Translations under genes and position numbers: made by a program | Notes under the pieces: model-generated | The model's database searches: none | Told to the model about the DNA's origin: nothing | The model's input: the letters and a program-made list of their open reading frames with translations, nothing else | Shown: positions 8,084-16,238 of the stretch, in pieces | Numbering within the stretch: position 1 is the first letter of the stretch | How the letters are laid out: each line of letters begins with the position of its first letter | NCBI GenBank assembly: GCA_022766945.1 | Contig: JALEOU010000031.1 | Coordinates: forward strand, 1-53,506 | Direction: 5' to 3' | Origin: Fusicatenibacter sp. | GTDB lineage: Bacteria > Bacillota > Clostridia > Lachnospirales > Lachnospiraceae | DNA length: 53,506 bases

Positions 8084-8153
8084 AAAATGATAAAAAGTTT
8101 TGCTCACTATGACAGGGAGCGACAGTTAGTTCCGGGACGAAATCAAAGGGAGG

Positions 8154-8270
8154 TCAGTCATTCTCAGTTTCGCGCATATTATTCAGCGGACGTTCCCAGC
8201 GGTGCGTAACAGCCGTGTAATCCGTACCGTGTAAAAATTCCACTTCTGATTCATGCACTTTTCCTTTCAT
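8154..8270 (-). CDS. Possible small protein, 38 residues
   Basis: A minus-strand frame from ATG 8270 to TGA 8154 encodes 38 residues, from MKGKVHESEVEF to NNMRETEND. It has protein-like composition (TDYTAVTHRWERPL) and AGGGG about 11 nt upstream. The frame is open a further 19 codons upstream, so it could also be the end of a decayed gene. I do not recognise it. Comparative conservation would be needed to accept it. Confidence 0.3.
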   Translation of the reverse strand: MKGKVHESEVEFLHGTDYTAVTHRWERPLNNMRETEND

Positions 8271-8448
8271 CGGGCCAGCAGCCCCTATGGAATGAAAAAT
8301 GCTGGTCGGATTTGAATTTCCTTTATTTTATCCCCTGAAATGGTGGAAAATACGAAAATATCACGAGAAAGATTGCAAATATCACAGGAACTGTGATATG
8401 GTTGATATTAGTTCTGATGATTGGAATTGTTCGGAAGGGGAATAAGTG

Positions 8449-8680
8449 ATGGATGGAATTTCGCTGGAACTGCTGGCGATGGAATTTCATTTCAGCAAAA
8501 ATCAAGTGATTCACGTTTTCGGGAACAGTATGGAAACCACCTTTTGAATATCTGAAAGAGATCAGGATTAAAAAGGCCGAATGGTTCCTGGAAGCAACAT
8601 CTTATACTGCGGAAAGAATTAATGGAGAAAACTCAAAAGGGACAATCCGGTTATGTTTTGGTTGCATCGTGATCTATTAA
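8449..8680 (+). pseudogene. AraC-family regulator remnant, frameshifted
   Basis: From ATG 8449 the frame reads an AraC HTH start (ISLELLAMEFHFSKNQVIHVFGNSMETTF) and hits TGA at 8545. The next frame continues immediately with EYLKEIRIKKAEWFLEATSYTAERI, the usual AraC continuation after TTFxEYL. A one-base loss or two-base gain at the T-run at 8542-8545 explains the break. The second HTH then degrades before TAA 8678. Upstream, 8330-8445 has a short hydrophobic frame (LILVLMIGIV) that may be a remnant of the same gene's membrane part. The remaining bases of 8084-8725 hold no other recognisable gene. Confidence 0.6.
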
Positions 8681-8725
8681 ATAACTACGAACTAAGAACG
8701 TTTTATATTGGAAGGATTGAGATTT

Positions 8726-9229
8726 ATGACGGAAAAAGAATTGAGAAAACTTTCCCGGGCAGATTTGCTGGAGATGCTGATTGAACAGAGTACAGAAATT
8801 CAGATGTTAAGAGAGAAATTGAGCGCGGCGGAAGCTGCCCTCCAGGAAAAAGAGCTGAAAATAGATAAAGCAGGTTCCATTGCAGAGGCAGCGCTGCAGC
8901 TAAACGGGATTTTTGAAGCGGCACAGGCGGCCAGCCAGCAATATATTGATAATATAAAGATGCTCAATGAACGGCAGGAAGCACTCTGTAAACTACGGGA
9001 TCAGGAGAGTCGTGAACAGGCAGCACAGAGACTGTCAGAAGCGGAAAGAAAGAGCACCACTCTGGAATACGAAACCAAAGTACAGTGTGCAGAGATGGTA
9101 CAGAAAGCCAAAGTGGAATCGCAGGTTTACTGGGATGAGCTGTCAGGAAAACTGGAGACGTTTTATCAGGAGCATGTTGGGCTGCAGGAACTTTTATCTG
9201 CCTTTCCTGTGAAGAAGGAACAGGGATGA
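8726..9229 (+). CDS. Coiled-coil protein of unknown function
   Basis: The 167-residue product is almost entirely charged helix with heptad-like spacing: EKELRKLSRADLLEMLIEQS at the start, EIQMLREKLSAAEAALQEKE next, and long Glu/Gln/Ala-rich helices to about residue 150. There is no signal peptide or membrane segment, so it is probably cytosolic. ATG 8726 follows GGAAGG and is preferred to 8708. The stop overlaps the start of the lipoprotein gene by four bases (ATGA), so the two are translationally coupled. No family is recognised. Confidence 0.65.
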   Translation: MTEKELRKLSRADLLEMLIEQSTEIQMLREKLSAAEAALQEKELKIDKAGSIAEAALQLNGIFEAAQAASQQYIDNIKMLNERQEALCKLRDQESREQAAQRLSEAERKSTTLEYETKVQCAEMVQKAKVESQVYWDELSGKLETFYQEHVGLQELLSAFPVKKEQG

Positions 9230-11157
9230 CAAAGGAGAAGAAAATCAAGAAGTGGAAACCAGTGCTTTTTACTTGTATGATCGGTTTGCTGTTTCTTACC
9301 GGCTGTCAGAAAAAGGAAGAAACGCTGCCTGCGGCAGATTCGGCCCCTGAGTCCGGGCAGAGTCTTCCGGAAAGCGAGAGTGGGGAGTTGGATCCCGCAG
9401 CGGAGTCTGGTGAAGCGCAGGAAGAGATGACTGACTTTATGGAGGACAGAATCCCGGTCGGGGACATGGGAAACGTCTGGTATGTCCCTGTAAAAGAGAT
9501 TGAGACTATGTCAGATCCGAGGATTTACCTGTATCAGAATAGTCTGCTGTTTGCGGGGATCAATGTGACAGAGCAGGAGTGTTGGATGGATCTGTGCCTG
9601 ATTTCTCTGGAGAATGGAGCGATTCTTGGAAAAAACAGGTTTTCCTGCAGCGGAGCAGCCAGGGTTCAGATCGGAGTAGAAGGAATTGCGGTGTGTGATT
9701 CTGCGTCCGGAATGATCCGGATTCTGGAAGCGGATTTGCAGCAGGCGAAAATCTATCAGCTGGAGCAGGATGCCGCCGACTGGTATCTGAGTCCGGACAT
9801 GGAAACCTTGTATCTCGTTTGGCCGGATCAGGGAATTTTTGCGAGAAATCTGGAGAGCGGGGAAGAAAGCGTCGTGCTGGAACAATCTGCACGGGTGAGC
9901 GTGCTCGGAGAAACCTCTCTGAACGTGATTTTCTCCTATGTGGACAGGCAGGATCAGAAGACAAAGTATGGGTGTCTTTTAAAAGACGGCGGTATGATCG
10001 AAAAACTTCCGATCAAAGGCGTGATGGGAAGAAGCTATCACAGCGGCAATGTATGGCTTTTGGAGGAAGGAAATCACCCGGGATGGTATGATATCGTGGA
10101 GTTGGACCAGATCCGGAGAGCAGACTGCTCAAAAGCATGGGCGACAAGGCTTACTTCCCGGAATCAGCTGCTTGTCACGGATGCCTTTGGCAGGACGCTG
10201 AATCTGTATGAACCGGATGGCACCTATGTATCATGCTGTGTACTGCCTGGGGATGATAGGAGTGTCATCGGAGAGGATCTGATCTGGAGCGGGTACCGGA
10301 ACGGATATTTTTTTACAGATAATCAGGAAGGCAGCTGCAAATTGATGTTCTGGGATCCGGAAATTGCAGTTCCCGGTGAAAATCTGTCTTTTGCAGAAGA
10401 GGAAACCAATCCTGAAAAAAATGAGATGACTTTGCAGGAGCTCTATGAACAGGCAGAGCGACTGTCCGAACAGTTTGGCATGGATATCCGTATTGCGGAA
10501 CAATGTGAATTGGATTATTCCCATTTGGATGCTTATGTGTTATGTGATGAGGGGTTGCTTTCGGATTCTCTGGATGTCCTTGAAAGAGCACTTTCTTCCT
10601 ACCCGAACGGTTTTATGAAACAGCTGATGTATGGCAGCATTTCTACTATTCGAATGGAAGTGGTCGGAGGTCTGCAGCCAAAGGAAGGAGCTGGACTTGG
10701 CACAAGTACAATGGCTTTTGCCCAGGACCTGGGGGACAGCTATCTGATCGCAGTCGATGGAAGCTTTTTGTCAGAAACCACGATTTATCATGAAATAACG
10801 CATATGATTGACAAACGGCTGGCCTGGGATGCGTCCCTGAATTCTGACGCGTTGTTCGATGAGAACACCTGGCTGGAACTGCAGCCGGAAGGCTTTGACT
10901 ATGCATATTCTTACGAAGAGCTTCCGGAACGCGTGAAAAAATATTATGCGTCCGGTTATTTTGCCGAAAATTATGCATGTACCTATCCGACAGAGGATCG
11001 GGCTACCATGATGGAGCTTGCTATGACAGGTGCTTCCTATGAATTTGAGTTGAATCCGGGGCTGCGTCCCAAATTAGAATATTACAGCCAATGTATCCGG
11101 GAATGCTTTGACACAGCGAACTGGCCGGAGACGACCGTCTGGGAACAGATGCTATAA
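9226..11157 (+). CDS. Lipoprotein with beta-rich region and C-terminal HEXXH metallopeptidase-like domain
   Basis: The 643-residue protein has a basic N-terminus, a hydrophobic signal segment and a lipobox (LFLTGC), so Cys27 is the likely lipidated residue and the protein sits on the outer face of the membrane. An acidic Ser/Pro linker follows (30-75). Residues 80-390 show repeated beta-strand patterns suggesting a propeller-like fold. The C-terminal part has a zinc-binding HEITH motif near residue 522, and PTEDRATMMELAM about 65 residues later could supply the third ligand. That arrangement is like gluzincin peptidases, but no named family is recognised. It is coupled to the coiled-coil gene. 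Confidence 0.7.
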   Translation: MTKEKKIKKWKPVLFTCMIGLLFLTGCQKKEETLPAADSAPESGQSLPESESGELDPAAESGEAQEEMTDFMEDRIPVGDMGNVWYVPVKEIETMSDPRIYLYQNSLLFAGINVTEQECWMDLCLISLENGAILGKNRFSCSGAARVQIGVEGIAVCDSASGMIRILEADLQQAKIYQLEQDAADWYLSPDMETLYLVWPDQGIFARNLESGEESVVLEQSARVSVLGETSLNVIFSYVDRQDQKTKYGCLLKDGGMIEKLPIKGVMGRSYHSGNVWLLEEGNHPGWYDIVELDQIRRADCSKAWATRLTSRNQLLVTDAFGRTLNLYEPDGTYVSCCVLPGDDRSVIGEDLIWSGYRNGYFFTDNQEGSCKLMFWDPEIAVPGENLSFAEEETNPEKNEMTLQELYEQAERLSEQFGMDIRIAEQCELDYSHLDAYVLCDEGLLSDSLDVLERALSSYPNGFMKQLMYGSISTIRMEVVGGLQPKEGAGLGTSTMAFAQDLGDSYLIAVDGSFLSETTIYHEITHMIDKRLAWDASLNSDALFDENTWLELQPEGFDYAYSYEELPERVKKYYASGYFAENYACTYPTEDRATMMELAMTGASYEFELNPGLRPKLEYYSQCIRECFDTANWPETTVWEQML

Positions 11158-11188
11158 AAGATTATAACTTTCTGATAGAAAGAAAAAT

Positions 11189-11232
11189 GACGGCCTTGCA
11201 GGAAAATAGTTCCTTTGCGGGGCCGTCGTTTT
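11189..11232. terminator. Bidirectional terminator between convergent genes
   Basis: GACGGCC (11189-11195) pairs with GGCCGTC (11221-11227), with partial inner pairing (TTGCAGGAA/TTCCTTTGCGG) and GTTTTC after the stem. The A-rich sequence before the left arm would serve as the U-tract in the minus direction. It separates the lipoprotein gene from the convergent ATP-grasp gene. Confidence 0.75.
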
Positions 11233-11262
11233 CTGAGTGAAATTTTTGGATGGAATAATTGG

Positions 11263-12465
11263 TTATTCTTCTTCTTTGCAGTTCAGGATATCATTGTAGA
11301 ACTCATTCATCTCTGCTCTTGTGGGGAATACTGCTACGTACATCTGATTTCCCATTGCGCCGGAGAGAACATCCGGGATCCGCTCCATCATTTTTATGTT
11401 GGATTTGTATTTATCAGCGATATCTTTGTGGCTCATGATAAAGTCCTTGCCGTCACGTCTGCCGGCAAATGCACAGTAAGCGCTTTTTCCTACCGGCATC
11501 GTGGAACGGTCAAATGCAATCATGTCTGCCCAGATCTTGTACACATCGGTACTGTGAGCAAAATCGATCATATCAGGCGTTACGCCGCCGCTCGGACGCA
11601 TATTCACCTCCAGAGCTACCAGATCACCTTTTTTGCCCAGGCCTTCCTGATCTTTTAACAGACGGAAAAATTCAAAATGTACAAAACGGCTCTTTACGCC
11701 AAAACTCTTGACTGTGGCGCGGCCGGCAGCGCGCGTATCATCCGGAAGATCTTTTAAAATATAGAAAATGGAGTTATCTGCCTTGTTTACGATATCCATG
11801 ATAGACATGGGTGTAATATTTCCGGTTTCAAACATCGGCTCTCCGTGAGAATCGATGATTGCGTCGTAGGAGTTTACTTCTCCGTTTACAAATTCTTCCA
11901 TGATATAGGAAGTATTGGGCCATTTCAGATCAAAGAACTGCTTCAGCTGTTCTTCATTTTCGATTTTGAAGGTATGAGAAGCGCCTACCCCGTTATCCGG
12001 TTTTGCGACTACCGGGAAGCCGACTTCTGCGGCAAAATCCATACAGTTTTTCAGAGTATCCACCATATGATAGCGGGCTACGGGAATTCCGGCTTTGGTA
12101 TAAAATTCTTTCATACGGGATTTGAATTTGATGTTCGGAATGTCGGAAACCTGAAAACCGCTTTTGATGTTAAAATCTGTGCGCAGTCTGGCGTCCCGCT
12201 CAAGCCAGTATTCGTTGTTGGATTCGAGCCAGTCAATTCTTCCATGCTTGTAGGTAAGAAATGCAACCGCGCGGTAGACTTCATCATCATTTTCCAGATT
12301 GCTGACCTTGTAGTATTCGTTCAGGCTGTCTTTAAGTTCAGTGCTGAGCTCGTTATAGGGCTGATCGCCGATCCCCAGCACATTCAGGCCGTTCTTTTTC
12401 AGCTCACGGCAGAACAGCCAGTAATTGGTGGGAAAATTGGGGGAGATAAAAATAAAATTTTTCAT
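11263..12465 (-). CDS. ATP-grasp family carboxylate-amine/thiol ligase-like protein
   Basis: The 400-residue protein has an N-terminal Rossmann-like region (FIFISPNFPTNYWLFCREL, LNVLGIGDQPYNEL). A typical ATP-grasp core follows: FPVVAKPDNGVGASHTFKI for the ATP-binding loop, IMEEFVNGEVNSYDAI for the hinge, and LVALEVNMRPSGGVTPDMIDFA for the metal-binding end. ATP-grasp ligases join a carboxylate, via an acyl phosphate, to an amine or thiol. It is the last gene of an operon with two hydrolases, which suggests a ligase working with ester or amide hydrolases on one small molecule or peptide. The substrate is not evident. Confidence 0.85.
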   Translation of the reverse strand: MKNFIFISPNFPTNYWLFCRELKKNGLNVLGIGDQPYNELSTELKDSLNEYYKVSNLENDDEVYRAVAFLTYKHGRIDWLESNNEYWLERDARLRTDFNIKSGFQVSDIPNIKFKSRMKEFYTKAGIPVARYHMVDTLKNCMDFAAEVGFPVVAKPDNGVGASHTFKIENEEQLKQFFDLKWPNTSYIMEEFVNGEVNSYDAIIDSHGEPMFETGNITPMSIMDIVNKADNSIFYILKDLPDDTRAAGRATVKSFGVKSRFVHFEFFRLLKDQEGLGKKGDLVALEVNMRPSGGVTPDMIDFAHSTDVYKIWADMIAFDRSTMPVGKSAYCAFAGRRDGKDFIMSHKDIADKYKSNIKMMERIPDVLSGAMGNQMYVAVFPTRAEMNEFYNDILNCKEEE

Positions 12466-12543
12466 AGGTGACCTTCCTTTCTTATCTAATTATAGGGCAC
12501 ATTGCCGAATAATTATTTTTTCCTTTGTGTGATCCAGCCTCAG

Positions 12544-13302
12544 TTAATTCTTTCCCAGAAGATACGGCACAAAATACTCAACCTGACGATACCACCAGTA
12601 CCAGTCATGGCTGCAGTCATAGCCCCAGTAATCTACCCAGGCAGAAATCCCCTTGTTATTTAGAATGGAGTGCAGTCTTCTTGTAGAATCCGGCATTTCC
12701 CAGGGGCCCTGACCGGTACAAATGACTGCCTTCTTCTGATTGTAAAGAGCGATATACGGGTGATCAGACGGCATATTTGCCAGATAATGAACCGGGGAGT
12801 TTTGATAAACCAGATCGTCCATATAGTGATCAAAACCATATTCGGCAGTGTAAATACCACTGAGAGCCAGAAGAGAATCAAACAGATCCGGCCGGCGGAA
12901 ATACAGATTGGCCGCATGGGTGGCTCCAAGGCTGCAGCCAAAGACCAAAATGCCGGGATATCCCGTCCATCCGTTGCGATCATTGACAAACTCCCGAAGC
13001 ATCGGTACCACTTCGTCAGTGATATAGCGGATCCATGCCTCGTACCGGCAGATTCTGTTTCCCGGATCTTTCGTCTGGTCGGACCAGGTTTCTGCATCCA
13101 TCGTGTCGATGGCACAGACTATGACTTCTCCGGATTCGATCCAGGGTGACCAGGTGTCTGCCATGTGAAAATTTTCAAAATCAAAAAAACGTCCGTCCTG
13201 ACAGGGGATAAATAAAACCGGCCGTCCTGCATGACCGTACAACTTGCATTCCATATCACGTCCAAGTGACGGACTGTACTGTTTCAGATAAGTGGTTTCC
13301 AT
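12544..13302 (-). CDS. Alpha/beta-hydrolase, esterase family
   Basis: The 252-residue cytosolic hydrolase has a nucleophile elbow GCSLGA (Gly-x-Ser-x-Gly-type), strands typical of the esterase-D/antigen-85-like fold (GRPVLFIPCQDGRFFDFENF), and a late His (CSHDWYWW) suited to the triad. There is no signal peptide. It is about 75 bp from both its neighbours in the operon. The paired hydrolase upstream is a different subfamily, so the two may process distinct bonds of a shared substrate. Confidence 0.85.
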   Translation of the reverse strand: METTYLKQYSPSLGRDMECKLYGHAGRPVLFIPCQDGRFFDFENFHMADTWSPWIESGEVIVCAIDTMDAETWSDQTKDPGNRICRYEAWIRYITDEVVPMLREFVNDRNGWTGYPGILVFGCSLGATHAANLYFRRPDLFDSLLALSGIYTAEYGFDHYMDDLVYQNSPVHYLANMPSDHPYIALYNQKKAVICTGQGPWEMPDSTRRLHSILNNKGISAWVDYWGYDCSHDWYWWYRQVEYFVPYLLGKN

Positions 13303-13377
13303 AAGAGTCTGCTCCTTTTCTCTTGATTATGGTATAGGTGCCCCAAAGAGGATGTTTGTGGCGACAGACGGGTACGT

Positions 13378-14136
13378 TCAGATGGCAAAAAGGTTCATAA
13401 AATAAGGAATCTGCTTTTCCCAGCTTGCTTCGCAGTGTGTACCCCCGGGAACGATACGGCTCTGCACAAGGATGCCCCGATTCATCAGAAGTGAAGTGAC
13501 GCGGGCAAACTGGTGACAAATGCTGGTATGGTTACCCATCTCATTTTCACCGTAATCCATATACAGAAAGGTTTCCGGTAGCAGATTTGCGCTGAGGATC
13601 ATCTGTTCGAGTTTTCGCGGTGCCACCCAGATAGAAGGAGAGAGGGCCGCGGCGCGGGAAAAATATTCCGGGTATTCCAGAAGAGCGTACAGACTCATCA
13701 GGCCGCCCATGGAACTTCCGGCGATGAAGGTATGTTCCCGATCCGGAATCGTGCGGTAAAGACGATCGATTTCCGGCTTGAAGGTATGGACAAACCAATC
13801 CATCGTGAGATTTCCTTTTGCATCGATCTTTCCGATTCCGGGTTCGGAAAAGGGAAAGGGGGTATATTCTTTTAATCTTCCGTTATCGGGACTGTGATTG
13901 CATTCGACAGCGGCAATGATCATTTCTGTACGGCTGCTGTCCATAAATTCTTTCATACCCCAGGATTTTCCGTAAGTAGCATCGGAATCAAAAAAAACAT
14001 TGTGTCCGTCAAACATATAGAGAACCGGATATCGCTGGTCCGGGTGTGACTCATATGATTCGGGAAGGTAGAGATATGCTCTGCGTTCTTCATCCCCGGT
14101 AAGCTCCGGAATTGTAATGTTCCATTTTCTTATCAT
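13378..14136 (-). CDS. Alpha/beta-hydrolase, Fes/enterochelin-esterase-like
   Basis: The 252-residue protein carries RAYLYLPESYESHPDQRYPVLYMFDGHNVFF near the N-terminus, the nucleophile elbow GSSMGG, and GGTHCEASWEKQIPYFMNL at the C-terminus, which provides the catalytic His. This pattern is typical of esterases related to enterochelin esterase and feruloyl esterase. It is the first gene of the minus-strand operon; ATG 14136 follows AGGAGA. A palindrome at 14189-14206 lies where the -35 region should be. Confidence 0.87.
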   Translation of the reverse strand: MIRKWNITIPELTGDEERRAYLYLPESYESHPDQRYPVLYMFDGHNVFFDSDATYGKSWGMKEFMDSSRTEMIIAAVECNHSPDNGRLKEYTPFPFSEPGIGKIDAKGNLTMDWFVHTFKPEIDRLYRTIPDREHTFIAGSSMGGLMSLYALLEYPEYFSRAAALSPSIWVAPRKLEQMILSANLLPETFLYMDYGENEMGNHTSICHQFARVTSLLMNRGILVQSRIVPGGTHCEASWEKQIPYFMNLFAI

Positions 14137-14188
14137 AATAGTCTCCTGTCTTAAGCATTCACTTAGATGTATAATCAGGCCATAGAAA

Positions 14189-14206
14189 ACTTTAGCCAGC
14201 TAAAGT
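14189..14206. promoter_or_regulatory. 18-bp palindrome, likely operator of the hydrolase/ATP-grasp operon
   Basis: ACTTTAGC-CA-GCTAAAGT has perfect 8-bp arms. It lies 53 bp upstream of the minus-strand operon and about 130 bp upstream of the DUF3343-selD genes, between the divergent promoters. A weak minus-strand -10 (TATACA) lies between it and ATG 14136. The binding protein is unknown. Confidence 0.55.
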
Positions 14207-14239
14207 ATAGCACGGGATGGGAAAAATGGCAATGCACAA

Positions 14240-14269
14240 TTGCGGTCAGAAACCATTCTGTTGTATAAT
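14240..14269 (+). promoter_or_regulatory. Probable promoter of the selenium operon
   Basis: TTGCGG (14240-14245), an 18-bp spacer and TATAAT (14264-14269) precede the DUF3343-selD operon. The 16-bp palindromic repeat at 14271-14286 would lie at the transcription start, so it could alter expression. Confidence 0.5.
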
Positions 14270-14270
14270 G

Positions 14271-14286
14271 GTTACTGTTCAGTAAC
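14271..14286. repeat. Palindromic repeat copy A (collapsed form)
   Basis: GTTACTGTTCAGTAAC is a perfect 16-bp palindrome flanked on both sides by the 8-bp direct repeat GTATAATG. Its ends match copies B (20400-20436) and C (27006-27051). The flanking duplication resembles a target-site duplication. Confidence 0.5.
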
Positions 14287-14338
14287 GTATAATGAGCCAG
14301 GGATATCATCGGGAGCGTTTGAAGGAAGGAAATCAATC

Positions 14339-14572
14339 ATGAGGAAGAGTAATTATTTGGTTATCACATTTTCGGAAACTACAATGGCTCTGTATATGGA
14401 AAAAAAGTGTAAGGAAGACGGAATGGGGGGCCGTTTGATCCCGCTGCCAGGAGAAATTGACGCCGGATGCGGACTTGCCTGGGCGACCGGGTGTAAAGAG
14501 CGCGGCATCTGGCAAAAGTATCTTGCGGATCAACAGATTGAATATGAAGAAATGGTGGAGGTGGATTTCTGA
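14339..14572 (+). CDS. DUF3343 domain protein, putative selenium/sulfur carrier-like
   Basis: The 77-residue protein has the DUF3343 pattern: YLVITFSETTMALYMEKKCKE at the start, then RLIPLPGEIDAGCGLAWATG, where a Cys lies in a conserved GCGLAW loop. Members sit beside selD, yedF and desulfurase genes in bacteria that use selenium in molybdenum hydroxylases. A thiol-carrier role for this Cys is inferred from context. ATG 14339 follows GAAGGAAGG. Its stop TGA shares one base with the selD start, so translation is coupled. Confidence 0.8.
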   Translation: MRKSNYLVITFSETTMALYMEKKCKEDGMGGRLIPLPGEIDAGCGLAWATGCKERGIWQKYLADQQIEYEEMVEVDF

Positions 14573-15606
14573 TGGAGGAAATTATTTTTTGCAGAGGCGG
14601 AGGATGCACAGCGAAACTTGGCGCAGGGGTTCTTGAAAGGATTCTCTTAAAACTGCCGACCAATACGGATCCGGATTTGCTGGTGGGTATTGATAGTAAG
14701 GATGACGGTGCAGTATATAAAATCAATGATCATCAGGCCATCATTTCCACGCTGGATTTTTTTCCGCCGGTGGTGGAGGATCCGTACCTGTACGGAGCGA
14801 TTGCTGCAGCCAATGCGCTCAGCGACATTTATGCCATGGGCGGAGAGGTGAAGACGGCTTTGAATATTGTATGTTTTCCGGAACAGATGGACATGAATAC
14901 TCTGGGCAAAATACTTCAGGGCGGCAGCGATAAAGTGATCGAGGCAGGAGGGTCCCTCTGCGGCGGTCATTCTATTGCGGATGAGGAAATCAAATATGGA
15001 CTGAGTGTTACCGGAATCGTTGATCCAAAGAAGATTTACCGAAATAACGGATGCAGAAACGGAGATGCCCTGATCCTGACGAAAAAGCTGGGAGTGGGGA
15101 TTCTTATGACTGCACACAGAATCCACATGGACAGTGAAGAAGCTTTTCATGAGGCAGTCTCTTCTATGTCTTTTTTGAACAAGTATGCTGCAGATGTGCT
15201 GAAAGACTATGAAGTTCATGCCTGCACGGATGTGACTGGCTTTGGATTTCTTGCGCATCTTCTGGAAATGCTGGATGGAATGCATTCTGCTGTGATAGAA
15301 AGTGAGCGGATTCCTTATTTTGGGGAATGTGATCAGTACGTGGAGGAATTCTATCTGACTGCTGCGGCACAGAAAAACAGAAATCATGTTGGAGATCAGG
15401 TGCAGTTTGAAGATTCGGATTTTGTCATGGAAGAGATTTTATTTGATCCGCAGACGTCCGGAGGTCTGCTCGTCTCTGTAAAGCAGGAAGATGCGAATGA
15501 AATTGTCCAAAAGATGAGAGCGCAACAGATTCCTGCACAGGTTGTAGGATACATTACAGAAAAACAGGAAAAAGCAATTCTGGTAAAAGGGAGGAAGAAA
15601 GAATGA
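14572..15606 (+). CDS. selD: Selenide, water dikinase (selenophosphate synthetase)
   Basis: SelD makes selenophosphate from selenide and ATP. The 344-residue length is normal. The N-terminal glycine-rich loop GGGCTAK contains Cys12 and Lys15, equivalent to E. coli Cys17 and Lys20, so the catalytic residue is Cys and not Sec. Further signatures are STLDFFPPVVEDP, AAANALSDIYAMGG, GGHSI, TDVTGFGFLAHL and DPQTSGGLL. The gene lies between DUF3343 and yedF in a tightly coupled operon with yqeB and a desulfurase. This fits the orphan-selD arrangement that supplies selenium to molybdenum hydroxylases. No selA, selB or tRNA-Sec is seen here, but they could lie outside. Confidence 0.95.
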   Translation: MEEIIFCRGGGCTAKLGAGVLERILLKLPTNTDPDLLVGIDSKDDGAVYKINDHQAIISTLDFFPPVVEDPYLYGAIAAANALSDIYAMGGEVKTALNIVCFPEQMDMNTLGKILQGGSDKVIEAGGSLCGGHSIADEEIKYGLSVTGIVDPKKIYRNNGCRNGDALILTKKLGVGILMTAHRIHMDSEEAFHEAVSSMSFLNKYAADVLKDYEVHACTDVTGFGFLAHLLEMLDGMHSAVIESERIPYFGECDQYVEEFYLTAAAQKNRNHVGDQVQFEDSDFVMEEILFDPQTSGGLLVSVKQEDANEIVQKMRAQQIPAQVVGYITEKQEKAILVKGRKKE

Positions 15607-16229
15607 AGCATTTTGTGGATGCGAGGGGGCTGGCATGTCCGTTACCGGTGGTAAATACCAAAAATGAAATCAGCAGTATGAAAGAGGGGGAATCCGTGGA
15701 GATACTTGTCGATAATGAAATTGCTGTACAGAACCTGACAAAATTTGCAAATGTGAGAAACCATATGATCAGGGCGGAGAAACTTGGCGAGAATCAGTAT
15801 CGGGCAGTGATTACAGTCGGAACGAACAGGGAAGAGGCAAAAACAGAACCAGAGGATACATCGGAGGAAGAAGTGTGCATACCGTCTCAAAAGAACCACA
15901 ATGTTGTCGTGATCTCATCCAATTGTATGGGACAGGGGGAGGAAACGCTTGGAAAGGCGCTGATGAAAGCCTTTGTGTTTGCCCTGACGAAACAGGATTC
16001 CTATCCGGAGGCGATTTATCTGTACAACAGCGGAGCTTTTTTATCCTGTGAAGGGTCGGACAGCCTGGAGGATTTGAAGTTTCTGGAAGCTCAGGGGGTT
16101 TCCGTTTTTACCTGCGGTACCTGCCTGAATTTTTACGGACTGACCAAATCTCTTGCAGTGGGAAATGTGACCAATATGTACGATATCGTGGAAAGCCTGA
16201 GCAGAGCTGCAAAGATTATCAGGCCATAG
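15603..16229 (+). CDS. yedF: YedF-type selenium metabolism protein (TusA-like plus DsrE-like domains)
   Basis: The 208-residue protein begins with a TusA/SirA-like domain (1-75) carrying the CPxP motif ACPLPV (Cys12). A linker follows, then a DsrE-like domain (about 100-205) with the cysteine pair CGTCLNFYGL (Cys171, Cys174). YedF is a known companion of SelD; its thiols may carry selenium or sulfur. The start overlaps the selD stop by four bases (ATGA). Both Cys motifs are intact. Confidence 0.92.
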   Translation: MKHFVDARGLACPLPVVNTKNEISSMKEGESVEILVDNEIAVQNLTKFANVRNHMIRAEKLGENQYRAVITVGTNREEAKTEPEDTSEEEVCIPSQKNHNVVVISSNCMGQGEETLGKALMKAFVFALTKQDSYPEAIYLYNSGAFLSCEGSDSLEDLKFLEAQGVSVFTCGTCLNFYGLTKSLAVGNVTNMYDIVESLSRAAKIIRP

Positions 16230-16238
16230 GAGAAGCAT

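Noticed and set aside
14264-14293. Two promoters from two TATAAT copies flanking the palindrome
   Set aside because: Only the first copy has a usable -35; the second sits in the duplicated GTATAATG and lacks one, so a duplication explains it better.
14572-14610. Selenocysteine (TGA) at the SelD active site
   Set aside because: The catalytic position reads TGC (Cys12); the gene needs no recoding.
14647-15387. 246-codon minus-strand open frame inside selD
   Set aside because: It is antisense to a clear selD with all motifs, has a His/Cys/Ile-rich composition typical of reversed coding sequence, and no ribosome site.
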